Shown in pieces: positions 17,767-27,167 of a stretch of 37,062 nt of DNA. Position 1 is the stretch's first letter; every line of letters begins with the position of its first letter. The notes beneath the pieces were generated by a model, which worked only from the letters and a program-made list of their open reading frames with translations, was not told where the DNA came from and made no database searches. Source of the DNA: an uncultured Pelagibacteraceae bacterium (lineage in GTDB: Bacteria > Pseudomonadota > Alphaproteobacteria > Pelagibacterales > Pelagibacteraceae); the NCBI GenBank assembly GCA_902548045.1, contig CACCPR010000003.1, positions 1 through 37,062 on the forward strand, in the 5' to 3' direction. Made by a program: the position numbers and the translations under genes.

Positions 17767-18189
17767 ATGCATCAAATTATGGACCAAAAAAAAGCTATTG
17801 TAAGTAAATTAAGAACTTCAGGCCTTAGACCAACTAAACAAAGAATTTTAATAGCTAAAAATTTATTTGAAAGAAAAAAAACTTTTCATTTCACAGTTGA
17901 AACTTTGGATAAAGAAATAAATAAAAAAGGAAATGAAAAAATTTCTTTAGCAACAATTTATAATACTGTGGAAGCATTTACTAAAGCAGGGCACATAAAA
18001 GAAATCTTAACAAGTAAAAGCAAAAGCTATTATGATACAAACATAAAGTCGCACCATCATTTTTATGATGAAGAAACAAAAGAACTTACTGATATTGACT
18101 ATAGACAGGTAAAATTAAGCAAAGTTCCTCATCCTCCCAAAGGAAAGAAAATCAAAAATCTAGAAGTTGTAATTAGACTACAAAATTAA
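17767..18189 (+). CDS. irr: Irr, iron response regulator (Fur family)
   Basis: Alphaproteobacterial Fur-family protein that senses iron through haem status and controls haem, iron and oxidative-stress genes. The N-terminal winged helix shows 'LRPTKQRILIAKNLF' (20-34) and 'ISLATIYNTVEAFTKAGHIKE' (59-79). The triple-His segment His96-98 ('SHHHFYDEETKELTDID') is the Irr-type metal/haem-binding stretch and distinguishes it from Fur. The Cys-Pro haem regulatory motif of Bradyrhizobium Irr is not present, as in many Irr proteins. Start may be 17767 or the in-frame ATG at 17779. It is divergent from fabA and lies 61 bases before katG. Confidence 0.9.
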   Translation: MHQIMDQKKAIVSKLRTSGLRPTKQRILIAKNLFERKKTFHFTVETLDKEINKKGNEKISLATIYNTVEAFTKAGHIKEILTSKSKSYYDTNIKSHHHFYDEETKELTDIDYRQVKLSKVPHPPKGKKIKNLEVVIRLQN

Positions 18190-18199
18190 CAATCATATA

Positions 18200-18231
18200 T
18201 TGACTTTATAGTTTAGAATTATTATAAACTA
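18200..18231 (+). promoter_or_regulatory. katG promoter overlapped by a putative Irr box
   Basis: TTGACT (18200-18205) and TATAAA (18223-18228) are spaced by exactly 17 bases, a strong sigma-70-type promoter. Over the spacer and -10 box lies TTTAGAATTATTATAAA (18212-18228), which matches the Irr 'iron control element' as I remember it (TTTAGAA-N3-TTCTAAA) at all but one arm position. A 7-base inverted repeat TAGTTTA/TAAACTA (18209-18215, 18225-18231) covers the same place. Occupancy would block polymerase. The start site would fall near 18235, 16 bases before the ATG. Confidence 0.6.
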
Positions 18232-18244
18232 GAACTTAAGTTAG

Positions 18245-20422
<2,178 letters not shown>

Positions 20423-20425
20423 ATC

Positions 20426-20668
20426 ATGGTAGAATTTACTCAAGGAATTTTCACAGCAGTAAAAAATGTTTACAAAAGTAATAGAGGCTCCATATTAAGA
20501 ACAATAGTCTATACTATAGGACATTTTGCAATCGCAATAATAGTTTTAATGTCAATTGCAAATGTTTCATTCATGATAGCTCTTACAGATGCAATAGTTG
20601 AACCATTGGCTAATGCTGTTTGGTATTTTTTGTTAGATAAATTTTGGGCATCTAAATTTAAAAATTAA
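20426..20668 (+). CDS. DUF2061 small membrane protein
   Basis: An 80-residue protein with a DUF2061-like pattern: 'RGSILRTIVYTIGHFAIAII' as a first helix, a second helix 'SFMIALTDAIVEPLANAVWYF' and the terminal 'LLDKFW'. Two transmembrane segments are likely. No function is known for the family. It begins 3 bases after katG and is probably cotranscribed with it, so it may share the same iron/peroxide control. Its end overlaps by 4 bases with the convergent SH3-domain gene. Confidence 0.7.
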   Translation: MVEFTQGIFTAVKNVYKSNRGSILRTIVYTIGHFAIAIIVLMSIANVSFMIALTDAIVEPLANAVWYFLLDKFWASKFKN

Positions 20669-21111
20669 AGAAGTCCCCAAAGGCTTTCTTTCTTTAGCCA
20701 ACCTTTGTACTTATCTGATTTTGCTTTGCACCATTCTTCTTTACACTTTATAATATTTGTGAGCCGTCCTTTTTTAAGAATGACAATAGGTTTAGAGTAA
20801 ATTGTTGGACTTTGAAACATTATCAACTCTTCTTCAATTACAATAGCTGCCTTTTTTTTAGAGAGTTGAGAAATATGAATCCATCCAGTATTATTTTCGT
20901 GATCTCTAATTTTTCTAAAATTTTCAGATTTATCTTGGACTAATACAGGTAAAAATTTTTTTTTATAAAAAATTTTGACAGGATAATCACGAGACGGACC
21001 TTGTCTAAGATTTACTTTATCGTATCTTAAAGTTAAAAAATATTCACTATTTGCAAAACAGATGTTTTGAAAAAAAAAAATACTTAAAATTAATACGTAG
21101 TTTTTCAACAT
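20665..21111 (-). CDS. Exported SH3-domain protein
   Basis: A 148-residue protein with a cleavable-looking signal peptide (hydrophobic 6-16, likely cut after 'CFA', residue 20). The mature part has two bacterial SH3-like repeats: the first begins 'LRYDKVNLRQGPSRDYPVKI' and ends 'TGWIHISQLS', the second ends 'KGWLKKESLWGLL'. Such domains usually bind peptidoglycan or other envelope components in the periplasm. It overlaps the upstream ThiF/MoeB gene by 7 bases, so it is the tail of the ubiE-to-SH3 operon. Specific function unknown. Confidence 0.8.
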   Translation of the reverse strand: MLKNYVLILSIFFFQNICFANSEYFLTLRYDKVNLRQGPSRDYPVKIFYKKKFLPVLVQDKSENFRKIRDHENNTGWIHISQLSKKKAAIVIEEELIMFQSPTIYSKPIVILKKGRLTNIIKCKEEWCKAKSDKYKGWLKKESLWGLL

Positions 21112-21848
21112 TTATTAATACACTTTGGATTAATAGACACTTTTGATTTTCTAAATTCAGTTTTTAATGCGTCAAATATAAGTAATTTATTAGTCAAATC
21201 TTTTTTTGTACCCAAGATAGATTTTAACACTTCGTTTGCTTGCAGCGAGCCCATAATTCCAGCTACGGGTGAAAATATACCCTCCATCTGGCAATTATTT
21301 TCATCTTGCGGTGGACTCGGGATGAAACACCTATAACAGGGACCTTTTTTTCTGAAATCAAATTTTATTAGTTGACCGTCAAATTTACTTATTGCGGAAG
21401 AAACTAGAACTTTCTTTTTCTTTACACAATAATCGTTAACTAAATATCTTGTATTAAAATTATCTGTTCCATCGCATATAATTTTAAAATCTCTGCAAAT
21501 ATTATTTATATTTTTTTTTGTAATTTTTTTTTTAAAGGAAATTATTTTAATATTTCTATTAATTTTTTTAATTGCTTTTTTTGCTTGATCAATTTTGAAT
21601 TTACCAATATCATTTTGGTTAAAAAGTGTTTGCCGATTTAAATTCGAAAGCTCAACTTTATCAAAATCTACTAAACCGATTTTACCCACCCCAGAGGCCG
21701 CTAAATAGGTTAATAATGGGCAACCTAAACCCCCAATGCCTATTATTAAAACATTTCCGTTAAAAATTTTTTTTTGACCAGCTAAACCTATCTTTTTTAG
21801 AATAATCTGTTTTTCAAACCTTTCAAATTGACTCAGTTTTATTTTCAT
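21105..21848 (-). CDS. ThiF/MoeB-family E1-like adenylyltransferase
   Basis: Activates the C-terminus of a ubiquitin-like sulfur carrier (MoaD or ThiS type) by adenylation. The Rossmann ATP site is 'GIGGLGCPLLTYLAASGVGK' (36-55) with 'LVDFDKVELSNLNRQ' (59-73). 'CDGTDNFNTRYLVNDYC' follows, then the zinc pair 'CYRC', and a second Cys pair at the very end ('KCINKC'). The crossover stretch 'ENNCQMEGIFSPVAGIMGSLQA' is intact. No partner carrier, moa or thi gene is in the window, so thiamine, molybdopterin or another sulfur route cannot be chosen. Nine bases separate it from dut. Confidence 0.85.
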   Translation of the reverse strand: MKIKLSQFERFEKQIILKKIGLAGQKKIFNGNVLIIGIGGLGCPLLTYLAASGVGKIGLVDFDKVELSNLNRQTLFNQNDIGKFKIDQAKKAIKKINRNIKIISFKKKITKKNINNICRDFKIICDGTDNFNTRYLVNDYCVKKKKVLVSSAISKFDGQLIKFDFRKKGPCYRCFIPSPPQDENNCQMEGIFSPVAGIMGSLQANEVLKSILGTKKDLTNKLLIFDALKTEFRKSKVSINPKCINKC

Positions 21849-21856
21849 TGCTCAAT

Positions 21857-22297
21857 CTATTTAGTTCCAGTAGACCCAAATCCACCATCCCCTCTTTTTG
21901 TATAGTTTAAATTTTCTACTTCCTTTAGTTGAGCTTTAATTATTGGACAAACAACCATTTGAGCAATTCTAAGGCCTCTCTCAACTTTAAATTTCTTATG
22001 ACTAAGATTAATTAATATTACTTTAATCTCCCCTCTATAATCTGAGTCAATTGTACCTGGTGTATTCAAAACTGTAATTTTTTCTTTAGCTGCTAAACCA
22101 GATCTAGGTCTTATTTGAACTTCAAATCCCTCAGGTATAGAAAGTGCAATTCCTGTTGGAATTATAGCTGTATTACCTGGATCAATATCAATGCTAGCTT
22201 GAATAAATGCACTTACATCCATCCCAGAAGATCCGCTTGTTTCATATTTAGGTAAAAGGACTTCTTTTGACAATCTTTTAATTAATATTTTTGTCAT
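21857..22297 (-). CDS. dut: Dut, deoxyuridine triphosphate nucleotidohydrolase
   Basis: Hydrolyses dUTP to dUMP and pyrophosphate, keeping uracil out of DNA and feeding dTMP synthesis. The five trimeric dUTPase motifs are visible: 'SSGMDVSA' (23-30), 'RPRSGLAA' (63-70), 'NTPGTIDSDYRGE' (78-90, with catalytic Asp84), 'RIAQMVVCP' (110-118) and 'RGDGGFGSTG' (135-144). Length 146 is normal. The start lies 20 bases inside the coaBC gene, consistent with coupled translation; coaBC-dut linkage is common in bacteria. Confidence 0.97.
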   Translation of the reverse strand: MTKILIKRLSKEVLLPKYETSGSSGMDVSAFIQASIDIDPGNTAIIPTGIALSIPEGFEVQIRPRSGLAAKEKITVLNTPGTIDSDYRGEIKVILINLSHKKFKVERGLRIAQMVVCPIIKAQLKEVENLNYTKRGDGGFGSTGTK

Positions 22298-23507
22298 TTA
22301 TTAAAAGCTTATTTACAATTTTTTTAGCAATTGTATTTGCTATATAACTTTTTTTATTTTTTGGGATAGTCTCAATTTTTCCACTTTTATCAATAATAGT
22401 AACTTTATTGTATTCAGAGTTAAATCCTGAATTTTTTTGCGTAACATCATTAGCTACTATCATATCACAATATTTTTCTTTAAGTTTAACTTTTGAATTT
22501 TGAATAATATTTTCAGTCTCAGCGGAAAAACCCACTACTATTTTAGGTCTAGTTTTGTTATGCTTACTTAAGTAGTCTAAAATATCAGCATTTTTTTCCA
22601 CTTTTATATCGTAATCATTTAAATTATTTTTTTTTATTTTATTTTTATTTTTTTTGACTGGTTTAAAGTCAGAAACAGCAGCCGCGCATACCGCTATATC
22701 AACTGGTAAAGACTTTTTTACTTCGTTCATCATATCTCTAGCAGAAATAACTTTCGTTATTTTTAAATCCTTTGTCGGCATTAAATTTGAAGGACCCGCT
22801 ACAAGTTTTGTTTTAATACCCAATCTTGTAAGTGCCATAGCCATTTCATATCCTTGCTTACCACTGGACTCATTCGAAATATATCTAATTGGATCTAAAT
22901 ACTCTCTTGTTGGACCTGTTGTTACCAAGGCTTTTAAATTTTTGCTTTTGAATAAGTTTTTTTGTTTGAAATAATTTTTAAGATAATAAAAAATTTGTCT
23001 AGGGCTAGACATTTTTCCCTCACCGTATTCTCCACACGCCATTTCTCCATTCTCAGGACCAATAAAACGATATCCATAATCTTGTAAAATTTTTAAATTT
23101 TTTTGCGTTGCCTTATGTAACCACATGCGAACATTCATTGCTGGAACTAGTAAAATATCTTTATTAGAAGCTAATAAAACTGTTGTTGCTAAATCTTCAG
23201 CTTTGCCAATACTTAATTTAGTCATAAAATTAGCAGTTGTTGGCAACACAATAATGATATCCGACCATCTGGATAAAGCAATATGGTCAATTTCTGCTTC
23301 ACTATTTTTGTCAAAAACATCTTCAAATGTTTTGTTTTTTGTGAGTGCTGTAATTGATAAAGGCGTAACAAACTCTTTACCGCTTTTAGTTAGAATAGTT
23401 TTTATATTTACACCATTTTTTTTTAAAAGCCTTATTAGGTCAAGAGATTTATAAGCAGATATTCCACCTCCGATTACAATTAATATTTTTTTATTTTTTA
23501 ATGACAT
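22278..23507 (-). CDS. coaBC: CoaBC, phosphopantothenoylcysteine decarboxylase/synthetase
   Basis: Bifunctional coenzyme A synthesis enzyme. The N-terminal flavin CoaC half has His75 ('EIDHIAL'), the 'PAMN' motif ending at Asn125 and Cys158 ('ACGEYGEG'), the same positions as in E. coli Dfp. The C-terminal CoaB half begins near 190 with 'LVTTGPTREYLDPIRYISN' and continues through 'AAAVSDFKP' and the Lys-rich stretch before 'IKVEKNADIL'. Length 409 is usual. It lies 6 bases beyond ubiB on the same strand. Confidence 0.97.
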   Translation of the reverse strand: MSLKNKKILIVIGGGISAYKSLDLIRLLKKNGVNIKTILTKSGKEFVTPLSITALTKNKTFEDVFDKNSEAEIDHIALSRWSDIIIVLPTTANFMTKLSIGKAEDLATTVLLASNKDILLVPAMNVRMWLHKATQKNLKILQDYGYRFIGPENGEMACGEYGEGKMSSPRQIFYYLKNYFKQKNLFKSKNLKALVTTGPTREYLDPIRYISNESSGKQGYEMAMALTRLGIKTKLVAGPSNLMPTKDLKITKVISARDMMNEVKKSLPVDIAVCAAAVSDFKPVKKNKNKIKKNNLNDYDIKVEKNADILDYLSKHNKTRPKIVVGFSAETENIIQNSKVKLKEKYCDMIVANDVTQKNSGFNSEYNKVTIIDKSGKIETIPKNKKSYIANTIAKKIVNKLLINDKNIN

Positions 23508-23513
23508 AATTTA

Positions 23514-25079
23514 TTAAAATACTAATAAAACAAAAATTACAATACCTAAAAAACCAATAACTAAATTGTTTCTAAAACTTTTTAATTTCATTTGTTCAAA
23601 TTCTAAATTTTTGTTATTAATAGGCCCTAAATTAAGTTTTCCCTCAGCCATTAACTGTAAAGCATAACTTGCTTTATCCATAAAATCAGGAAAATTAGGT
23701 ATTCTTTTTATAATTTCAGAAGAAGTATTTATTGCAGTGTCAAAAGTAGATTTAGGGCTTTTAATATTTTTTAACCAGTCTTCTAAAACAGGTCTAGAAA
23801 CTTCCCAAATATTTGTTTCAGGATATAACTTTCTAGCAACTCCTTCCACTACAACCATAGTTTTTTGTAAAATCAGCAAGGGTGTTTGAGTTGGCATATT
23901 AAATTTTTCAGTTATTTCAAAAAGTTGAGCTAATAAATTTCCACCCGATATATCTTTTATTGATTGACCAAATATTGGTTCTCCAACTGATCGTAAAGCT
24001 TGAGCAAATTCTTCTTTAGATGCATTTTGAGGGACAAGTCCAGCTTGAAAATGAACTTCAGCCACTTTTATATAATCTCTTTGAATGAATCCGAATAAAA
24101 TTTCAGCCAAATATCGTCTATTATTTTTGTCCAATCTTCCCATGATGCCGAAATCTACAGGTATGATATTTCCTTGTTTGTCTACAAATAAGTTTCCTTG
24201 ATGCATATCACCATGAAAAAAACCATCTCTTACCGCTTGTTTTAAAAAATGTTGAATTAAACTTTCAGCTAAAATTTTTAAATTTATCCCAATATCTTTG
24301 AGTTTCGTATGTTCTCTTATTGAAATACCTTCAACTTTGTCTAGAGTAAGAATTTTCTTAGAAGTATAATTCCAATAAATTTGAGGGACATTAAAACCTT
24401 TATCATTTTTAGTATTTTCATACAATTCGTTAGCTGCCGCAGCTTCGAAACGTAAATCCATTTCTATATTTGTAATTTCTCGCAACAAATGAACCACCTC
24501 AACAAGTTTTAGCCTTTTTGCTTTTGAAATAGTATTTTCTATTATAAAGGCGAACAACATTAAGGCGTCTAATTCTTCGTTAAACAATTTTTCTATGTCA
24601 GGGCGCAAAATTTTAATAGCGACATCTTTATTTTGGTTTTCATTTTTAATTTTTGCTATATGTACTTGAGCAATTGATGCAGCAGCAATTGGTTCGCTTA
24701 TCTCTAAAATATTTTTAAATTGAGACTCTCCAACTTCATTTTTTATAATTTTTTTTGCTTCAAAAGTGTCAAAAGCAGGAAGTTTATCTTGTAATTTTTC
24801 TAAATTTTTTGCTAGCTCTTCACCTATAATATCGGGTCTAGTTGCAAGGAATTGACCAAGTTTAATAAAAGTCGTACCCATCCCTTCAAGAGCATTACAA
24901 AGTTTTTCTCCAGGCTCTTTATTGTCATTAAATATTTTTTTAGAAGATCCAACTGAAATAATATTAAAGAAAACATTTATTGTAAGAGGTAAACTATAAA
25001 TCTGATTTATAGTATCTATTGCTCCTGAAGTAGACAATTTCCTCGCAATTTTAAATAATTGAAAAACTCTATTAAACAT
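23514..25079 (-). CDS. ubiB: UbiB, ubiquinone biosynthesis ABC1-type kinase-like protein
   Basis: Member of the UbiB/ADCK atypical kinase family needed for ubiquinone production, probably as an ATPase helping lipid intermediates reach the COQ enzymes. Family features are the KxGQ signature (Lys73-Gln76 in 'FIKLGQFLATRPD'), the Ala-rich loop 'IAAASIAQVHIA', the 'VAIKILRPD' lysine strand, 'HGDMHQGN' and 'PVDFGIMG' for nucleotide binding. A hydrophobic C-terminal helix 'VIGFLGIVIFVLLVF' likely anchors it in the inner membrane. Length 521 is usual. Its start codon directly follows the ubiE stop. Confidence 0.96.
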   Translation of the reverse strand: MFNRVFQLFKIARKLSTSGAIDTINQIYSLPLTINVFFNIISVGSSKKIFNDNKEPGEKLCNALEGMGTTFIKLGQFLATRPDIIGEELAKNLEKLQDKLPAFDTFEAKKIIKNEVGESQFKNILEISEPIAAASIAQVHIAKIKNENQNKDVAIKILRPDIEKLFNEELDALMLFAFIIENTISKAKRLKLVEVVHLLREITNIEMDLRFEAAAANELYENTKNDKGFNVPQIYWNYTSKKILTLDKVEGISIREHTKLKDIGINLKILAESLIQHFLKQAVRDGFFHGDMHQGNLFVDKQGNIIPVDFGIMGRLDKNNRRYLAEILFGFIQRDYIKVAEVHFQAGLVPQNASKEEFAQALRSVGEPIFGQSIKDISGGNLLAQLFEITEKFNMPTQTPLLILQKTMVVVEGVARKLYPETNIWEVSRPVLEDWLKNIKSPKSTFDTAINTSSEIIKRIPNFPDFMDKASYALQLMAEGKLNLGPINNKNLEFEQMKLKSFRNNLVIGFLGIVIFVLLVF

Positions 25080-25784
25080 TTAAATTTTCCACCCAGAATG
25101 TATAGCAGAAATTCCATTTGAAAGGTTTCTATATTCAACATTACAAAAACCATGTTTTTTTATTAAATTTTTTAACTCATTTTGAGTGTAAAATTCGTTT
25201 ATACTTCTAATTAAGTAGTCATAAGGTTTTGATGAACCAACCACATATTTTCCTATTAAGGGAATTATTTTCGAGTACTTTTGATAGATTAAATTGATAA
25301 TTTCATTGTCAACTTTTGAAAATTCCAAACACAAAAATCTTCCTCCAGGTTTTAAAACTCTATTAGCTTCTTTAAGTGCCAGATTTATATTTGAAACATT
25401 TCTTAAACCATAACTTATGGTGTAAAAATCAAATGAATTTTCTTTAAAAGGAAGTTTCTCCGCAGAGGCTTTGAACCATTTAATATTCTTAAAATTTTTT
25501 AAAGAATTCCTACCTTCAATATACATTTCAGTATTTGGCTCTACACATGAAATTTCAGAGGAGTGATTTATTTTCCTTGAAAAAATTTTTGCTATATCAC
25601 CTGTGCCTGAAGCAACGTCAACAAGTGTATTATTAATTTGAGGGTTCATCCAATCAAGTAACTTATTTTTCCAAACACGATGAGCCCCAAATGACATTAT
25701 ATCATTCATTAGATCATACTTTTTGTAAACCTGTGAAAATACAGAATTGACTAGCTTAGTTTTATTTTGAATAGTGCTTTTCAT
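25080..25784 (-). CDS. ubiE: UbiE, C-methyltransferase of ubiquinone synthesis
   Basis: SAM-dependent methyltransferase acting on 2-polyprenyl-6-methoxy-1,4-benzoquinol (and demethylmenaquinone in species that make it). The start 'KLVNSVFSQVYKKYDLMNDI' is characteristic, motif I is 'LVDVASGTGDIAKIF', and 'ISYGLRNVSN' and 'LKPGGRFLCLEFSKV' follow. Length 234 is normal. It heads the reverse-strand run ubiE-ubiB-coaBC-dut-E1-SH3, and its ATG is only 11 bases from the divergent mutM ATG. Confidence 0.96.
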   Translation of the reverse strand: MKSTIQNKTKLVNSVFSQVYKKYDLMNDIMSFGAHRVWKNKLLDWMNPQINNTLVDVASGTGDIAKIFSRKINHSSEISCVEPNTEMYIEGRNSLKNFKNIKWFKASAEKLPFKENSFDFYTISYGLRNVSNINLALKEANRVLKPGGRFLCLEFSKVDNEIINLIYQKYSKIIPLIGKYVVGSSKPYDYLIRSINEFYTQNELKNLIKKHGFCNVEYRNLSNGISAIHSGWKI

Positions 25785-25795
25785 AATTAAATTAT

Positions 25796-26662
25796 ATGCC
25801 AGAATTACCAGAAGTTGAAGTTGTTAAAAAGTCTCTCGAAAAAGAGATTAATAATTTTACTATTAAAAGCGTTAAAATTATTGATGGAAACTTAAGATAT
25901 AAAGTCAAAAAACAAGATATTGATAAAATAATTGGATTAAAGATCAAAAAAATTAAAAGAAGATCAAAATACCTTATTTTTTTTTTAAGTAAAAAATTTG
26001 CTATGATCGTTCATTTTGTAATGACGGGGAAATTTTTTTTAATAAAAAAAAATAAATTTAAAAAAAAAACAAGTTTTTATTATAAGGTTGAGGATAGCTC
26101 CAATAAACATGATAGATTAGTATTTATATTAAAAGGAAATCTCCAATTAGTTTATAATGATGTAAGGAAATTTGGTTTTATTAAAATTTTTAGATTAAAT
26201 AAACTTAAGGAAACAGATCATTTAAAAATACTTGGCCCTGAACCCTTAAGTTATCTTTATAATTTTAAATATTTTAAAGATTATCTAATCGGTAAAAATA
26301 GAAAAATAAAAGATTTATTAATGGACCAAAGGTTTGTTTCTGGACTGGGAAACATTTATGTTAATGAAATTCTTTTTTTAAGCGAAATTAAACCTGATCG
26401 GAAAATTATTAAATTAAAAAATTTTGAGATTAAAAAAGTAATTAAAAATACAAAAAAAGTACTTAAAAAAGCAATTATATTTGGAGGGTCATCAATTAAA
26501 AACTTTTCTAATAGCGGTGGAAAAAAGGGAAATTTTCAGCAACACTTTAAAGTATATGGGAAAGCGGGTAAAAGATGTTCTACTTCTGGCTGTTATGAAA
26601 TGATAAAAAAAATTGTTATTTCTAATCGATCTAGTTTATTTTGCTCTAAGTGCCAGAAATAA
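25796..26662 (+). CDS. mutM: MutM/Fpg, formamidopyrimidine-DNA glycosylase
   Basis: Base-excision repair enzyme that removes 8-oxoguanine and formamidopyrimidines with beta,delta-lyase activity. The invariant N-terminus 'MPELPEVEVVKKSLE' gives catalytic Pro2 (after Met removal) and Glu3. The helix-two-turn-helix is around 'DLLMDQRFVSGLGNIYVNEILF'. The C-terminal zinc finger has Cys ligands in 'RCSTSGCYEM' and 'LFCSKCQK', with x4 spacing in the first pair as in alphaproteobacterial relatives. Length 288 is normal. A divergent promoter must lie within ubiE because the gap is only 11 bases. Confidence 0.95.
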   Translation: MPELPEVEVVKKSLEKEINNFTIKSVKIIDGNLRYKVKKQDIDKIIGLKIKKIKRRSKYLIFFLSKKFAMIVHFVMTGKFFLIKKNKFKKKTSFYYKVEDSSNKHDRLVFILKGNLQLVYNDVRKFGFIKIFRLNKLKETDHLKILGPEPLSYLYNFKYFKDYLIGKNRKIKDLLMDQRFVSGLGNIYVNEILFLSEIKPDRKIIKLKNFEIKKVIKNTKKVLKKAIIFGGSSIKNFSNSGGKKGNFQQHFKVYGKAGKRCSTSGCYEMIKKIVISNRSSLFCSKCQK

Positions 26663-26667
26663 TAAAG

Positions 26668-26696
26668 TTGACCGGGTTAGTACTGACATATATACA
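26668..26696 (+). promoter_or_regulatory. Candidate rpsT promoter
   Basis: TTGACC (26668-26673) and TATACA (26691-26696) are spaced by 17 bases in the 45-base gap between mutM and rpsT. The start would fall near 26703, only about 5 bases before the rpsT ATG, giving a nearly leaderless message. This patch is more G+C rich than other gaps, which makes the match less likely to be chance. Confidence 0.55.
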
Positions 26697-26707
26697 GTGT
26701 AGAAAAT

Positions 26708-26959
26708 ATGCCAAATACTAAATCAGCGATAAGGCGAGTAAGACGGGTAAAAAAACAAACCCAAACAAATAGAATTAGAAAAAGTAAATATAAAAATGCT
26801 ATAAAGCACATGGAATTGTTGCTTAAATCAAAAGATAAGGGAAAGGCAAAAAAATATTTTTCAAAATTTCAGTCAATTCTAACCCAGGTTGCTAAATCTG
26901 GAGTAATTAATAAAAAAACCGCAGCTAGAAAAATTTCAAGAATTTCAAAAAAAATTTAG
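26708..26959 (+). CDS. rpsT: RpsT, 30S ribosomal protein S20
   Basis: Binds 16S rRNA early in 30S assembly. The 83-residue, Lys/Arg-rich protein starts 'MPNTKSAIRRVRRVKKQTQT' and ends with the family pattern 'SGVINKKTAARKISRISKKI'. It sits just before dnaA, as in other alphaproteobacteria such as Caulobacter. The usual start motif supports the ATG chosen. Confidence 0.96.
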   Translation: MPNTKSAIRRVRRVKKQTQTNRIRKSKYKNAIKHMELLLKSKDKGKAKKYFSKFQSILTQVAKSGVINKKTAARKISRISKKI

Positions 26960-27167
26960 TCTAAGATAGATCCAACAGCTTGATAATTAGATAATAAAAA
27001 AACTATATTTAGTTTTAAAATAGAATTTTTTCTTTTTATGGTTGTAATTTTTTCTATCTGAACGCTAACACTGCAACCTAAATAGTTTTTTTTTTTATTA
27101 CAACCTGTAACTAGTTGCAAAAAAATCTTAAAAGTCTTTTAAAGGAATCTCTTTAAAAAATAATTAC
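26960..27167. promoter_or_regulatory. rpsT-dnaA intergenic region and dnaA leader
   Basis: This is the longest non-coding stretch in the window. A promoter candidate is TTGATA (26980-26985) with TATATT (27004-27009), 18 bases apart. Downstream are several inverted repeats: GGTTGTAAT (27040-27048) with ATTACAACC (27097-27105); GGTTG (27040-27044) with CAACC (27074-27078), which competes for the same arm; and an imperfect A-rich/T-rich pair (26996-27012 with 27078-27094). I found no exact TTATCCACA-type DnaA box. It could hold the rpsT terminator, a structured dnaA leader or a small RNA. Confidence 0.5.
27137..27158 (+). repeat. Perfect hairpin just before dnaA
   Basis: TTTTAAAG (27137-27144) and CTTTAAAA (27151-27158) are perfect inverted repeats around GAATCT, ending 9 bases before the dnaA ATG. 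The 5' arm and loop contain AGGA (27142-27145), too far from the ATG to act as a normal ribosome-binding site unless the hairpin forms. It could affect translation initiation or be a protein-binding site. Confidence 0.55.

Noticed and set aside
26960..27167. oriC in the rpsT-dnaA gap
   Set aside because: No exact DnaA boxes or clustered near-matches were found by eye; AT-richness alone is not evidence in this genome.
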